From contig CAUTUX010000001.1 of assembly GCA_963542015.1 (NCBI GenBank), positions 45,890 through 109,889 of the forward strand: DNA of 64,000 bases, given 5' to 3'. Below, piece after piece: positions 55,032 through 64,000 of this stretch. Both the position numbers and the translations under genes were made by a program. The notes under the pieces were generated by a model. That model did not search any database and was not told the DNA's origin. It saw only the letters and a program-made list of their open reading frames with translations. Each line of letters starts with the position of its first letter. Within the stretch, counting starts at the first letter, position 1. This stretch comes from CAUTUX01 sp963542015. GTDB taxonomy: Bacteria > Bacillota > Clostridia > Christensenellales > CAG-917.

Positions 55032-56262
55032 GAATGAGTACGATGTAGTTGTAATAGGCGGCGGACCAGCTGGTTTGGCTGCAGCCATAGAGAGTTCAAA
55101 AAACAATTGTTCCACCCTACTCATTGAATCAGAAGATACACTTGGCGGAATTTTAAATCAGTGTATACATGCAGGATTTGGGCTTCATTATTTTAAAAAA
55201 GAGTTAACAGGTCCAGAGTATGCATCTAGGTTTATAAATGAATTAAAGGCAACAGATGTAGATGTTCTGGTTTCAACACTTTGCACTTCAGTATCTAAGG
55301 ACAAAGAAGTGACATTCATTTCAAAGAGTGCAGGATATAGAACAGTTAAGGCAAGGGCTATTGTCTTTGCAACAGGATGTAGAGAGAGAAGTGCTGGATC
55401 AATATTTTTAAATGGCGATAGGGTAAGCGGAATATATACAGCAGGTGCTGCCCAAAAGATTTGTAACATCATGGGATATCTTGTAGGAAAAGAAATAGTA
55501 ATACTTGGGAGTGGAGATATCGGACTAATCATGGCACGTAGAATGATGCTTGAGGGAGCCAATGTTAAGATGGTTATAGAGCTGATGGAGTATTCATCTG
55601 GATTAAAACGAAACATTGTGCAATGTTTGGAAGATTTTAATATTCCAATTCTATATTCACACACGGTAACTGGAGTAAAGGGAGTAAGAAGAATAAGCGA
55701 AATAATGTATGCTCCAGTGGATGCCAACAAACAACCCATTATGGAAAAAGAAAAAAGCATCAAAGCAGACACATTGCTTTTGTCTGTTGGATTAATACCA
55801 TATTGTGAGATTTTAAAAAAGATGGGAGCAAAACAATGTGCCGTTACAAAAAGTGTGCTTGTAGATGAAAATAGAATGACATCTATTGAAGGAGTTTTTG
55901 TTTGTGGCAACACGCTTCATGTTCATGACCTTGTTGATAATGTAAGCAATGAATCTGCAATAGCAGGAATGAATGCAGCTAAGTATGCAAAAGGTGAATA
56001 CAAACATGAAGAAGTAATAGAAGTGCATCCAGATGACAACCTTATTTATGCACTTCCAGAAATGATACATAAAGGCGACAAAAAAGTAGATATTTATTTT
56101 AGAGTCAAAAAGGTAATTAAAAAAGCAAAGTTGAAAGTGAAAATGAACGAAGAAGTTGTATTCTCAAAAAGTTATTTGGTTCTATCCCCAGGAGAGATGG
56201 AAAAGATAACCGTATCATGTAATTTTACTTCTGATATTTACATAAATGTTGAAGGTGAATAA
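55024..56262 (+). CDS. FAD/NAD(P)-dependent oxidoreductase (GlpB-like partner)
   Basis: A 412-residue pyridine-nucleotide-disulfide-type flavoprotein. It shows VVVIGGGPAGLAAAIES for FAD, FATGCRERSAG at the start of the second part and VILGSGDIGLIMARRM for NAD(P), then VFVCGNTLHVHDLVDNVS near the C-terminus. A tail of about 80 residues after the FAD domain is beta-rich. In Clostridia this trio (GlpA-like, this protein, DUF1667) is conserved and thought to pass electrons from glycerol 3-phosphate or a similar donor. It overlaps both neighbours. Confidence 0.9.
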   Translation: MIKNEYDVVVIGGGPAGLAAAIESSKNNCSTLLIESEDTLGGILNQCIHAGFGLHYFKKELTGPEYASRFINELKATDVDVLVSTLCTSVSKDKEVTFISKSAGYRTVKARAIVFATGCRERSAGSIFLNGDRVSGIYTAGAAQKICNIMGYLVGKEIVILGSGDIGLIMARRMMLEGANVKMVIELMEYSSGLKRNIVQCLEDFNIPILYSHTVTGVKGVRRISEIMYAPVDANKQPIMEKEKSIKADTLLLSVGLIPYCEILKKMGAKQCAVTKSVLVDENRMTSIEGVFVCGNTLHVHDLVDNVSNESAIAGMNAAKYAKGEYKHEEVIEVHPDDNLIYALPEMIHKGDKKVDIYFRVKKVIKKAKLKVKMNEEVVFSKSYLVLSPGEMEKITVSCNFTSDIYINVEGE

Positions 56263-56606
56263 TGGAAACAACTTGCATAATGTGTCCTATTGGATGCAGT
56301 TTAAAAATAGTTGAGAAAGATGGGAAGATTGTAGTTACTGGGAATAGCTGTAAGAGAGGTGAAATATATGGCATTGCAGAATATACATGCCCTATGAGGT
56401 CATTTACATCGCTCGTATTTACAAAAACAGATAAGGTTATATCAGTTAAAGCAAGCGACTTAGTTCCAAAAAGCAGAATAAAAGATCTGATGGAATGCCT
56501 TAAAACGGTAAGGGCAGAAGATAATTTAGAACAAGGAGCTGTTATAATAAATAATATTCTTGATTTAAATGTTGATTTGGTGAAAACAAGCAGTCTAATC
56601 CGATAA
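56262..56606 (+). CDS. DUF1667 domain protein
   Basis: A 114-residue protein with four N-terminal cysteines in two pairs, CIMCPIGC and GNSCKRG, plus TCPMR, likely binding an iron-sulfur cluster. DUF1667 genes nearly always follow the GlpA/GlpB-like pair, as here, where it shares one base with the previous stop codon. It could be the electron-transfer subunit replacing GlpC; this is inference from context. Confidence 0.9.
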   Translation: METTCIMCPIGCSLKIVEKDGKIVVTGNSCKRGEIYGIAEYTCPMRSFTSLVFTKTDKVISVKASDLVPKSRIKDLMECLKTVRAEDNLEQGAVIINNILDLNVDLVKTSSLIR

Positions 56607-56825
56607 AATAAAAAAATAAGCATTTTAAAACATTCAGTATTTAAAGTAGGTAAGATGTTTCGTTTGTTAATTTTCAGAATAGCCTTATCTCTTTGACATG
56701 TTCCAATAACAATAATGAATTTTTTTAGATAGGAAGCGAATATAAATAAAATCAAAAAATATTATATAATTTAACTAGTGGGTATTTTGGTATGAATACG
56801 GCAAGTATTATATGAGGGTGGATCA
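56607..56825. other. Intergenic stretch before the 867-residue gene
   Basis: TTGACA at about 56694 and TATAAT at about 56763 are present but not at a fitting distance from each other. No gene or clear terminator is supported. Confidence 0.3.
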
Positions 56826-59429
56826 ATGATAGATTTATTTGAAGAAAGATTGGCAGCACAGGTGCAAATAGGCAAGAGATATATTCCTAAAGAGTGTATT
56901 GTAGCATTTGCCCAAGGAAAAGTTGGACAAAAAATAAGGCATGTTGTTAGAGATATATCTAGAGCGTTCGATGTAAGTGACAGATATATTGATGCAGTTA
57001 GAAAATTATTAAATGACAATTTTGATATTTTAGGTACAGGTAAGCTAGGCGAACTATTAGACATGCAATATAAGGGTTCTACATATAAACAACTGATAGC
57101 TACTTATGAAATATTCATGCGAGGAATGGCAATAGTTTATAAAATTTTAGACAAAGAGAAAAATGCAAAAATAACTGAGGATGAGATAGAGGAACTTGTA
57201 AATATATCAATGACAGATGTTTTAAAAATATGCAAGCCTTATCTTAAGGAATGCGGTATAGAAATAGATATGTTTAGTTTTGCATGCGTGAGACAATCAT
57301 TATTTAAAAATCTCGAGTGTACGAACGAAGAAGTAGAAAAATTCTTTTATAACTTCGTTTTGGATTTTAAGATATTTAAGAATTTGATATCAAGCATGTC
57401 GCAAGAAGATATTGAGAGATTTGATGCGGAGGCTGACAATATTCAGTTTACGCCATATGTAACAGATAAGAAGTTTACTTTTGAAGAAATTGCTAATTTA
57501 AGCATTTCTGAACTTCTCTTTATGTTTGGGGAGTATTTACCGTTACTTATAAACGCATTAAATTTATCAACTGCCGAGGGGAATGGGATTAGTAAAATAA
57601 TTGAAAATTTTGTAAATCGTTTTTCGCAACAAACAATAGATGTATTGAATAGAAGAAATAGTGAAACGCTTGAATCCATAGGACAGTCTAAAGGAGTAAC
57701 AAGAGAAAGAATACGACAACTTGAAGCAAGGGCGAAAGAAAGATTTTTTGAATTTTATCAAAGCAATTTTGTCTCAGAAAATAAAGATTTAATTTTTTCA
57801 TATCCAAAAAATGTAAGTGTTGTTCCAGTAGACAAAATAACCGACACCATCCAATCGAATAAAGATGCTGTAGCCGTATTGATAAGAGGTATTGAATATG
57901 GGAATTCAACAAAATATATAGAAGAAATTGATTGTCTTGTTAGTAATATTGTCGAGTACGAAATTTTTGAAGATATAGTGCAAAGTATATTAGGTGAATA
58001 TTTTAAAGAATCAGACATGGAAGAGATTGTATCAAAATGTTTTAAAGAGGTTGAATCATATGGCTATTCGAGACTGTCAGTTTTAAATTACATAAAATCA
58101 AAATATAAAAAGAGAGATAAGGCATATTACAGCAATGCATCAAAGAACAATAAAGTATATAAAGTAAATATAATTTTTAAAAAATATTTTGATGAAGGCA
58201 TGCATTTTTCTGACAAGAATGATCTCAAAAAATTTGAGCAGTATGCAATTATTGAATTCGGAAGTCCATTATATTTAGATATCACTATTCATAATTTACA
58301 AGCAATTGTCGAGAGGGCAGACACACAATTAATTGGAAGGGGTATTTACATACATTATTCTAAAGCTCCACAAATATCAGAAAATACAATGCAAGAGATA
58401 ATAAGTTACATAGATAACAATCCTGAAGGTGTAGCATATTCAGACATATTTGAAACATTTAAAGAAGAACTACTTAGAGAAGATATTGATAATAAATATA
58501 AGTTGCAAGGAGCTATAGCAAAGTATAAAAATAAATATTTTGATTCGAAACGAGATTATGTAGTGCCAATTGGAGTTAAGACAACTTTGAGAGAAAGTAT
58601 GAAAAAATGGATGTTGTCTCAGACGGGCTTCTTTACATATAAAGACTTTACAAAAGAATTCAAAGGAGTGGCAGAAAGCGTATTTGTCACTGTAAGGTGT
58701 GAAGTCAAGAATATAATTTATTATTGGAAGCGAGGATACATTAGGTGGGATTGTTTAAATATAACAGAAGAAGAAAAGAAAAAAATAAAAGAAATCATTG
58801 AAGCGGAGCTTGAAAGTAGTCAGCAAGCACTTGTAAGTGTTGCTGAATTGCATAGAATATTCAAAATAAGAATGAACGAATTTCTTAAGAAGAGAGAAAT
58901 TAGATGCAACTATGAGTTGTTTTCCATTTTAGAAAAGATGTTTAAAGATGAATATTGTTTTAGCAATCCTTTAATAAGTAAAGATAAAATAGAAAAAAGA
59001 CTTTGGCAGGAAGTATTTGCCGAATATATAGAAGGAAAGGATTTGGTAGATATAGCAAAAGCGAGAGCATATGTTGAAGGACGTATCAGTAGGCATGAAT
59101 TCATAAATTTAAAAGTTATTGACATGATCAAGGAAGCGGAGGATCGACTTATAGTTGTAGACAGCAACTATCTTGCATCAATAAACAAAGTACAAATTAG
59201 TGAATCGGATTTGTTGCAACTTGGAATGATAATAAATAATTATCTTAAAAATGAAGAGGAAGTTGCTATAGATAAGATAGTAATGCACTTCCAGACGTTA
59301 GGCGGGATAAAGGCAAATAAGTTTCTTATATATGGAATTGTTAATACTTATTTTGCAAATAAGTACAGTGTTTTTCAAAAGGACAATGTATTTAGAAATG
59401 GACAATTATATATACAAAGAAACAAATGA
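56826..59429 (+). CDS. Large protein with sigma region 4-like helix-turn-helix and winged-helix-like domains
   Basis: An 867-residue cytoplasmic protein. Residues about 280-308 read ESIGQSKGVTRERIRQLEAR, the -35-binding helix-turn-helix of sigma-70 region 4. Before it are helical segments; residues about 125-150 (DEIEELVNISMTDVLKICKP) recall the helix-hairpin form of an RNA polymerase alpha C-terminal domain. After it, several winged-helix-like units seem to follow (about 515-580, 580-640, 660-720 and 800-867). There is no region 2, so it cannot be a normal sigma factor. A transcription or defence regulator is possible; function unknown. AGGGTGG precedes the ATG. The next gene, a membrane protease, lies 35 bases downstream. 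Confidence 0.65.
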   Translation: MIDLFEERLAAQVQIGKRYIPKECIVAFAQGKVGQKIRHVVRDISRAFDVSDRYIDAVRKLLNDNFDILGTGKLGELLDMQYKGSTYKQLIATYEIFMRGMAIVYKILDKEKNAKITEDEIEELVNISMTDVLKICKPYLKECGIEIDMFSFACVRQSLFKNLECTNEEVEKFFYNFVLDFKIFKNLISSMSQEDIERFDAEADNIQFTPYVTDKKFTFEEIANLSISELLFMFGEYLPLLINALNLSTAEGNGISKIIENFVNRFSQQTIDVLNRRNSETLESIGQSKGVTRERIRQLEARAKERFFEFYQSNFVSENKDLIFSYPKNVSVVPVDKITDTIQSNKDAVAVLIRGIEYGNSTKYIEEIDCLVSNIVEYEIFEDIVQSILGEYFKESDMEEIVSKCFKEVESYGYSRLSVLNYIKSKYKKRDKAYYSNASKNNKVYKVNIIFKKYFDEGMHFSDKNDLKKFEQYAIIEFGSPLYLDITIHNLQAIVERADTQLIGRGIYIHYSKAPQISENTMQEIISYIDNNPEGVAYSDIFETFKEELLREDIDNKYKLQGAIAKYKNKYFDSKRDYVVPIGVKTTLRESMKKWMLSQTGFFTYKDFTKEFKGVAESVFVTVRCEVKNIIYYWKRGYIRWDCLNITEEEKKKIKEIIEAELESSQQALVSVAELHRIFKIRMNEFLKKREIRCNYELFSILEKMFKDEYCFSNPLISKDKIEKRLWQEVFAEYIEGKDLVDIAKARAYVEGRISRHEFINLKVIDMIKEAEDRLIVVDSNYLASINKVQISESDLLQLGMIINNYLKNEEEVAIDKIVMHFQTLGGIKANKFLIYGIVNTYFANKYSVFQKDNVFRNGQLYIQRNK

Positions 59430-59464
59430 GTATAAATCAAAAGGCAGTAAAGGTAAGATAGGTT

Positions 59465-62400
59465 ATGAAGAGAAGTAGGAATAGTAAATTTTTGTTTTTA
59501 GCAATTTGTGTCGTTGTCATAGTAACAACATTATGGATGGCATTGGGGTCGCAACGGGCGGAAGCAGAAACATCTCATCTACCAAGTTACTATTCAATTC
59601 TTGATGATTACTATTTATTAAACAAAAATCAAAGTAAGATGGGATTGTGTTGGGACTTTGCAAGTACGAGATCTGTAGAGACACTTTATGCAAAACATCT
59701 CAACGAGTATATCAGTCTTTCAGAAGCTGGATATGCTTTTTATACAAAGGAAGTAGGATCAGGAAGTCCATTTAGCACGCATCATTATGCAATGTCTAGA
59801 GATGATGATAGAGATGACGACGAGAAAGATGGATTTACATATTTTGAAAATCAATTTCCATATGAACTTTTATTTTATGCTAATGGTAACCCAAGAAAAA
59901 CAGAAGGAACGGCTAAAAGAATTAATAGCTATTTGAGCAAGTTAAAATTGAAAGGGCTTGGGGAGATGATTGAACCAGTAAGAATAGGTAGAGCAAATAA
60001 AGTAGAGGAAATAAAAAAACACATATATAACGAAAGTTCCGTTTTTTATGAAATTAAAAATTACATATATAAGTCAAATACATTAAATAGTATTAAAACA
60101 GTAAATCTTGAAGCAAAAAAGGGAAGTACACTTGAGGACCACGCCATATCATTGATTGGCTTTGATGATGAATACAAATATGAATTTAATGGTAAAACCT
60201 ATAAAGGAGCTTTCATAGGAATGAACAGCAACTCATACCATGAAGGGGATTCAGTGGTGTATGTGCCATATAAGTATGTTGAAAATGCTGACAATCAACT
60301 GGATGTTGCTGGTTATAAATTTGTAAATAAAGGAGAACAGGTTACATCTGAAAGAGGATCAGTTGACTATGTGGATAATAAAATTGTTAATAAAAATAAT
60401 TCAAGTGAGAACTTTGTATCGAAACAAGGGAAGTTTAAAAATAATAATATCTTCACAAAAAATCAACAAATCAATATTACATACACAGTTCCAGGCGGGA
60501 ACGATTTAAATGTGAAAATAACAGATGGGAATAAGGATGTCTCAGATAAGTTTAATATAGACATTTCTGGCAATAGAATTAGCGTAATCCAAAAAGAAGA
60601 AAAATCATTAGCATCGAAAAGCTATAATGTACAAATTGAATACCAAAAAGCTGGCAAAAAACATGTTCAGTATAGGCAATTACACATTGTTGATTTTGCA
60701 GAATTTCTAACAACAAATAGTTCAAACAACTACTTGAACATGACAGCATATCAGCATGTTGATTCAGAGAAGCCTATAACAGTTATTAATAAAGAGCCTA
60801 CAAAAGGAACACTAACTCTTAAACCAACACTGTATTCAGAAATAAAGGAATACAATTTTGATGGCAAAGGGGATAAACCGTTCGTTAAAAAAAATGGTGA
60901 GGTGGAAATAGAAATTCCATTTGATGAGCAAAAAGAACAGGTAGCGTATAAAAAAATTGTGTTTACACTAAATGATAATTCGAAAGTTGAAAGAATATTA
61001 AGACTGGTATGGATTGCCAATGAGAAAACAACTTTTGCAGGAGTTTTTGGCAGGGACTATACAATTAAAGATAAGTATGTTCGTAACTATCCAGGCATAT
61101 TGGTTCCAATTTCATATGATGCCACATCAGAGTATTCAAAGTTGGATGCTGGAATTTTTGGGTCGGATATAGATGAACATAAAATTGTTAATCTGTTTGA
61201 TAAGGATGGTAATAAAGAAATTATAAATACCGATGAATCTGGGAGGTTTAAAAAATTTAACAGTGAAGCAGATTTAAACAAATATAAATATCAAGAAACA
61301 AACAGAGCGACAAGCAGGATGCCACTTGCAGAGAGAAGACAATATCAACATGTATTTTTTCTTGAAATTCAAAGCACCATTACATTTGATGAATTGGGAG
61401 TTGAGATCAAAGGTAAGACAAATTATACAGCTCTAGACGAAGTGAAATTGGATGACTATGAAGTAAGTGTAACTAATGGGGATCCATCTCATGTGACCCT
61501 ACTTAGGGTGTTAGAAAATAAAGTAGAATACAATACAAAACAGCTTACATTTTTTGTTAAGTATCAAGGCACAGAATATAAAGTTGTTAAAGGAATAAAT
61601 GTTTCAAAAAAACAATTTGAGTTCGATAATTCACAGCTTTTATTGACATTAAGATACAATGGGCAAATGCAAAATTTTGCAAGGGGTAACGACACATATG
61701 AGTTTATAAATTCTGAACAAAAGGATATAGGTAGCTATCAAGTGGGGGTTTCTCATAAAGATAAAAATTTCACCTTTGCTGATGGAGATATCCATTATGT
61801 TACTTGTACAATAACGGAACCTGAAGTTGAAATAGTGGAAGTAATGTATAACAAAATTTTACAGACAGAAGATGTTGTTTCAATTGAAAAGGTTACTGCA
61901 AAAATTAATGGACAAACACACACAATCACTGAAAATATAACAGTGAACTATCCAACTGGAATATATGTGTTTGCAACAACCAAAAATGTAGAATTAGTTT
62001 TTAACTTCTATGATTATCAGATTAAGTACCAATTAAACATCATTGTTCAAAAGAAAAAGATAGAGATTCCTAAATATATAAAAGAATATGAATACAGTGG
62101 AAAAGAAATAAGTCCGATATATACAAACAAGTACTATAGCACAGTGGCGGACAAAGGCTTGAATGCAGGTGAGTATTCAATAACTTTTGAAATACTAGAT
62201 AAAGACAATTACAAATTTAAAAATGAAGAATACACAATTTCGGGAAAATATAAAATAAAATCCATCAATCCTAAATATACTTTAAAAAATGGCAGATTCA
62301 ATTTTGCAGATGGGAGCAAGGGTGAGTATTTTGATGAAAAGAGCCACGCATGGAAAGAATATACAAACAGTGAAATGTTGCATGGCAAAGTCAAAATGAG

Positions 62401-62626
62401 AGTAAAAGATAATAAAAATTATAATGAAATTACTGTAGATTTTGGAGAGGCAAAAAATATAGAGAAGAAGGGAGCTAGGCAAAGAAATGTTAGCTTAACT
62501 AAAGGAGCCATAGCAGGCATAACGGTTTCTTTAGTAGCTATAATAGGGATAGTTGCGGTGGTAATCATTGTTTTGTTAAAAAAGAAAAAAGAAAAGGATA
62601 GTAGAAAAGACGCATCAGACCAATAA
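59465..62626 (+). CDS. Membrane-anchored papain-like (C1A) cysteine protease
   Basis: A 1053-residue exported protein. A signal peptide ends near AEA (residues 33-35). The protease domain (about 40-285) has NQSKMGLCWDFAS with oxyanion Gln56 and nucleophile Cys62, EDHAISLIGFDDEY with His226, and GAFIGMNSNS with Asn254, the papain order. An acidic insert (SRDDDRDDDEKDG) lies near 111. About 700 residues of beta-rich, Ig-like repeats follow, then a membrane helix (about 1012-1036) and a Lys/Asp tail. It would sit on the cell surface, the protease domain outward, cutting proteins of neighbours or host, or processing surface proteins. No LPXTG is seen. Confidence 0.82.
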   Translation: MKRSRNSKFLFLAICVVVIVTTLWMALGSQRAEAETSHLPSYYSILDDYYLLNKNQSKMGLCWDFASTRSVETLYAKHLNEYISLSEAGYAFYTKEVGSGSPFSTHHYAMSRDDDRDDDEKDGFTYFENQFPYELLFYANGNPRKTEGTAKRINSYLSKLKLKGLGEMIEPVRIGRANKVEEIKKHIYNESSVFYEIKNYIYKSNTLNSIKTVNLEAKKGSTLEDHAISLIGFDDEYKYEFNGKTYKGAFIGMNSNSYHEGDSVVYVPYKYVENADNQLDVAGYKFVNKGEQVTSERGSVDYVDNKIVNKNNSSENFVSKQGKFKNNNIFTKNQQINITYTVPGGNDLNVKITDGNKDVSDKFNIDISGNRISVIQKEEKSLASKSYNVQIEYQKAGKKHVQYRQLHIVDFAEFLTTNSSNNYLNMTAYQHVDSEKPITVINKEPTKGTLTLKPTLYSEIKEYNFDGKGDKPFVKKNGEVEIEIPFDEQKEQVAYKKIVFTLNDNSKVERILRLVWIANEKTTFAGVFGRDYTIKDKYVRNYPGILVPISYDATSEYSKLDAGIFGSDIDEHKIVNLFDKDGNKEIINTDESGRFKKFNSEADLNKYKYQETNRATSRMPLAERRQYQHVFFLEIQSTITFDELGVEIKGKTNYTALDEVKLDDYEVSVTNGDPSHVTLLRVLENKVEYNTKQLTFFVKYQGTEYKVVKGINVSKKQFEFDNSQLLLTLRYNGQMQNFARGNDTYEFINSEQKDIGSYQVGVSHKDKNFTFADGDIHYVTCTITEPEVEIVEVMYNKILQTEDVVSIEKVTAKINGQTHTITENITVNYPTGIYVFATTKNVELVFNFYDYQIKYQLNIIVQKKKIEIPKYIKEYEYSGKEISPIYTNKYYSTVADKGLNAGEYSITFEILDKDNYKFKNEEYTISGKYKIKSINPKYTLKNGRFNFADGSKGEYFDEKSHAWKEYTNSEMLHGKVKMRVKDNKNYNEITVDFGEAKNIEKKGARQRNVSLTKGAIAGITVSLVAIIGIVAVVIIVLLKKKKEKDSRKDASDQ

Positions 62627-62655
62627 TTGTGAATGACAAGCCCTAATATTAAGCG

Positions 62656-62674
62656 AATATGATCGTCGCATATT
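62656..62674. repeat. Short inverted repeat after the protease gene
   Basis: AATATG (62656-62661) and CATATT (62669-62674) flank a 7-base loop; no T run follows, so it is at most a weak terminator. Confidence 0.3.
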
Positions 62675-62729
62675 AGAACAACATTGAGTTCTAGTGAGTT
62701 TGAAAAATATAATTAATGTAGAGGAGATT

Positions 62730-64000
62730 ATGAAATTTCAAGAGACAGAAAGTGTGGAATTAAAACGTGAACTTAACGAATCTGTAACAAAAGAAATTGT
62801 GGCATTTTTAAGTACGCACGATGGTGTTATTTATATTGGAGTTGAGGATGACGGTACAGTATGTGGCGTAAAAAATTTAGACGATGTACAAAAAAGAATA
62901 GCAGATATTATAACAATGCAAATAATGCCGAATCCACAAAGTTTAATAGATTTAGGAACAAAATACATTGACGGGAAAAATGTTGTTGTAATTAATGTTA
63001 AGAAAGGAGACGCACTATATTATATTAAGAAATATGGTCGTAGTGCAGCTGGATGTTTTATTAGAATTGGAACGACTTGTCGAAGCATGACAGAAGAAGA
63101 AATTGAGAGAAGATTTATAAAACAAATGTCAGCTTCAAAAAATACAATGAGACAAATGTTAAGTCCTACTCAAAATTTAACATTTAATCAAATGCAGGTA
63201 ATATTAAATTTTAAAAATGTACACTTCAATATAGACACATTTGAGGACAACTATAACCTAAAAAATGATGAAGGCAAGTACAACTATATTGCATTTTTGA
63301 TTTCCGACCAAAATGATACATCAATAAAAGTTATAAGGTTTGATGGGGTTACAAAAGCAAAAATACTTTCTCGCAAAGAATTTGAAAGGGGATGCATTTT
63401 TAGGCAAATGGAAGAGGCATTGGAGTACTCATTAAATATATTAGACATTGTTCAAACAGATGTAGTTGGAACGAAAAGAATAGATGTTCCATACTTTGAT
63501 GCAGAAGCATTTCGTGAAGCATGGTACAATGCCGTTTGTCACAATTTGTGGACTGAGAAGACGCCACCAGCAATTTATGGGTTTGATGATAGAGTAGAAA
63601 TCATTTCATATGGTTTGTTGAAAGACGGAATGACAAAAGAAGAGTTTTTTAAGGGAATAAGCAAACCAGTAAATGAGGAGTTTGCAAAGATATTTATGAG
63701 ACTTCATTATATGGAACAAGTCGGCAAAGGTGTTCCGACAGTAGTTTTAAAATATAGTACTGATGTTTATAAGTTTGGTTCATCTTTTATACAATGCATA
63801 CTGCCATATAATATTTTAGACAAATCAAAACAGAGTAAGCTGAATAAAAATAAAACAAGGCAGTCGGAAAGTATTCTAACCAGTAAAGTAAAAAATGACG
63901 TAGAAAATGAAGTAGAAAATGAAGTAGAAAATATTAGAGATGAAAAAACTTCATTGGAAGATTTATTGGTTAAATTAATATTAAAAAATAATAAAATTTC
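62730..64000 (+). CDS. AlbA_2 (Schlafen AAA_4-type) putative DNA-binding protein, partial at 3' end
   Basis: The first 423 codons of a gene that runs off the window, with no stop. GAGGAG precedes the ATG by 5-6 bases. Residues 1 to about 120 match the AlbA_2/divergent AAA_4 domain: TESVELKRELN, IVAFLSTHDGVIYIGVEDDG and AAGCFIRIGTTCRSM. Members of this group are transcription regulators or defence-linked proteins with a C-terminal winged helix. Near residues 391-401 a 12-base unit (63900-63932) is repeated almost three times and codes VENEVENEVEN, likely a helical linker, followed by the start of a helical region. Its neighbours suggest an accessory region. Confidence 0.78.
   Translation, partial: MKFQETESVELKRELNESVTKEIVAFLSTHDGVIYIGVEDDGTVCGVKNLDDVQKRIADIITMQIMPNPQSLIDLGTKYIDGKNVVVINVKKGDALYYIKKYGRSAAGCFIRIGTTCRSMTEEEIERRFIKQMSASKNTMRQMLSPTQNLTFNQMQVILNFKNVHFNIDTFEDNYNLKNDEGKYNYIAFLISDQNDTSIKVIRFDGVTKAKILSRKEFERGCIFRQMEEALEYSLNILDIVQTDVVGTKRIDVPYFDAEAFREAWYNAVCHNLWTEKTPPAIYGFDDRVEIISYGLLKDGMTKEEFFKGISKPVNEEFAKIFMRLHYMEQVGKGVPTVVLKYSTDVYKFGSSFIQCILPYNILDKSKQSKLNKNKTRQSESILTSKVKNDVENEVENEVENIRDEKTSLEDLLVKLILKNNKI

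Noticed and set aside
55188..55913. A 241-codon minus-strand open frame
   Set aside because: It lies wholly inside the GlpB-like oxidoreductase gene, has a hydrophobic, Ser/Ile-rich make-up typical of antisense frames in A+T-rich genes and no ribosome site.
56225..56755. A 176-codon minus-strand frame with a natural-looking start region
   Set aside because: Most of it is antisense to DUF1667 and the remainder has no start signals; a relic cannot be excluded but is not supported.
62656..62674. Strong terminator after the papain-like protease gene
   Set aside because: The stem is only 6 A/T-rich pairs and no T run follows.
1..64000. CRISPR arrays, prophage or insertion sequences
   Set aside because: No regularly spaced repeats, transposase, integrase or phage structural genes are seen; the only mobile-looking unit is the restriction-modification pair.

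Overview
The window is strongly A+T-rich and almost fully coding. Gene order and content fit an anaerobic, Gram-positive-type member of the Bacillota (Clostridia-like). The signs are: rplU followed by the Prp cysteine protease gene; recJ next to a long RelA/SpoT gene; an ECF transporter module followed by truA; HemZ; a four-subunit 2-oxoacid:ferredoxin oxidoreductase; a GlpA/GlpB-like oxidoreductase pair with DUF1667; AGGAGG-type ribosome sites and sigma-A-type promoters. No outer-membrane genes are seen. Species cannot be named from sequence alone.

Layout. 1-558: minus-strand prp-rplU with a probable L21 leader. 0.6-7.3 kb: an M20 peptidase and a 1755-residue BspA-type leucine-rich-repeat lipoprotein. 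7.4-11.6 kb: a small gene with its own promoter, then ferredoxin/alpha/beta/gamma subunits of an oxoacid:ferredoxin oxidoreductase, thyA and dfrA. 11.6-12.9 kb: a membrane protein and yfcE. 13.3-19.7 kb: recJ, rel, an MBL-fold hydrolase and hemZ, overlapping. 19.8-24.4 kb: a methyltransferase, DUF1858, XRE-cupin, metG, tatD. 24.4-26.4 kb: a DpnII-like restriction-modification pair set between housekeeping genes. 26.5-31.1 kb: M29 aminopeptidase, tRNA-Leu, ecfA1-ecfA2-ecfT-truA. 31.2-38.5 kb: glnS, an MBL hydrolase, two CPBP proteases, rlmH, tadA and a GPH-type transporter, packed as one operon, followed by tRNA-Gln. 38.6-46.1 kb: a helical protein, YitT, a DUF2804 protein and a 1485-residue repeat surface protein. 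46.2-51.1 kb: ppx/gppA, maf, a divergent MreB-like gene, an aldo/keto reductase and a ROK kinase. 51.1-56.6 kb: a structured RNA leader before a PutP symporter fused to an alpha/beta-hydrolase-like domain, then a GlpA-like/GlpB-like/DUF1667 operon. 56.8-64 kb: accessory genes: an 867-residue protein with a sigma region 4-like helix-turn-helix, a membrane-anchored papain-like protease, and an AlbA_2 protein cut by the window end.

The genes join central anaerobic metabolism (oxoacid oxidation to ferredoxin, glycerol-3-phosphate-type oxidation, folate/dTMP synthesis), translation (MetRS, GlnRS with tRNA-Gln, TadA, TruA, RlmH, L21/Prp), stress signalling (Rel, Ppx) and a large cell-surface repertoire. 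The items most worth a second look are the PutP fusion with its RNA leader, four genes whose -10 box lies 6-9 bases from the start codon (probable leaderless mRNAs), the MreB-like protein with altered nucleotide-binding motifs, the DSPY variant in the DpnM-like methylase, the five-module surface protein and the sigma-like 867-residue protein.
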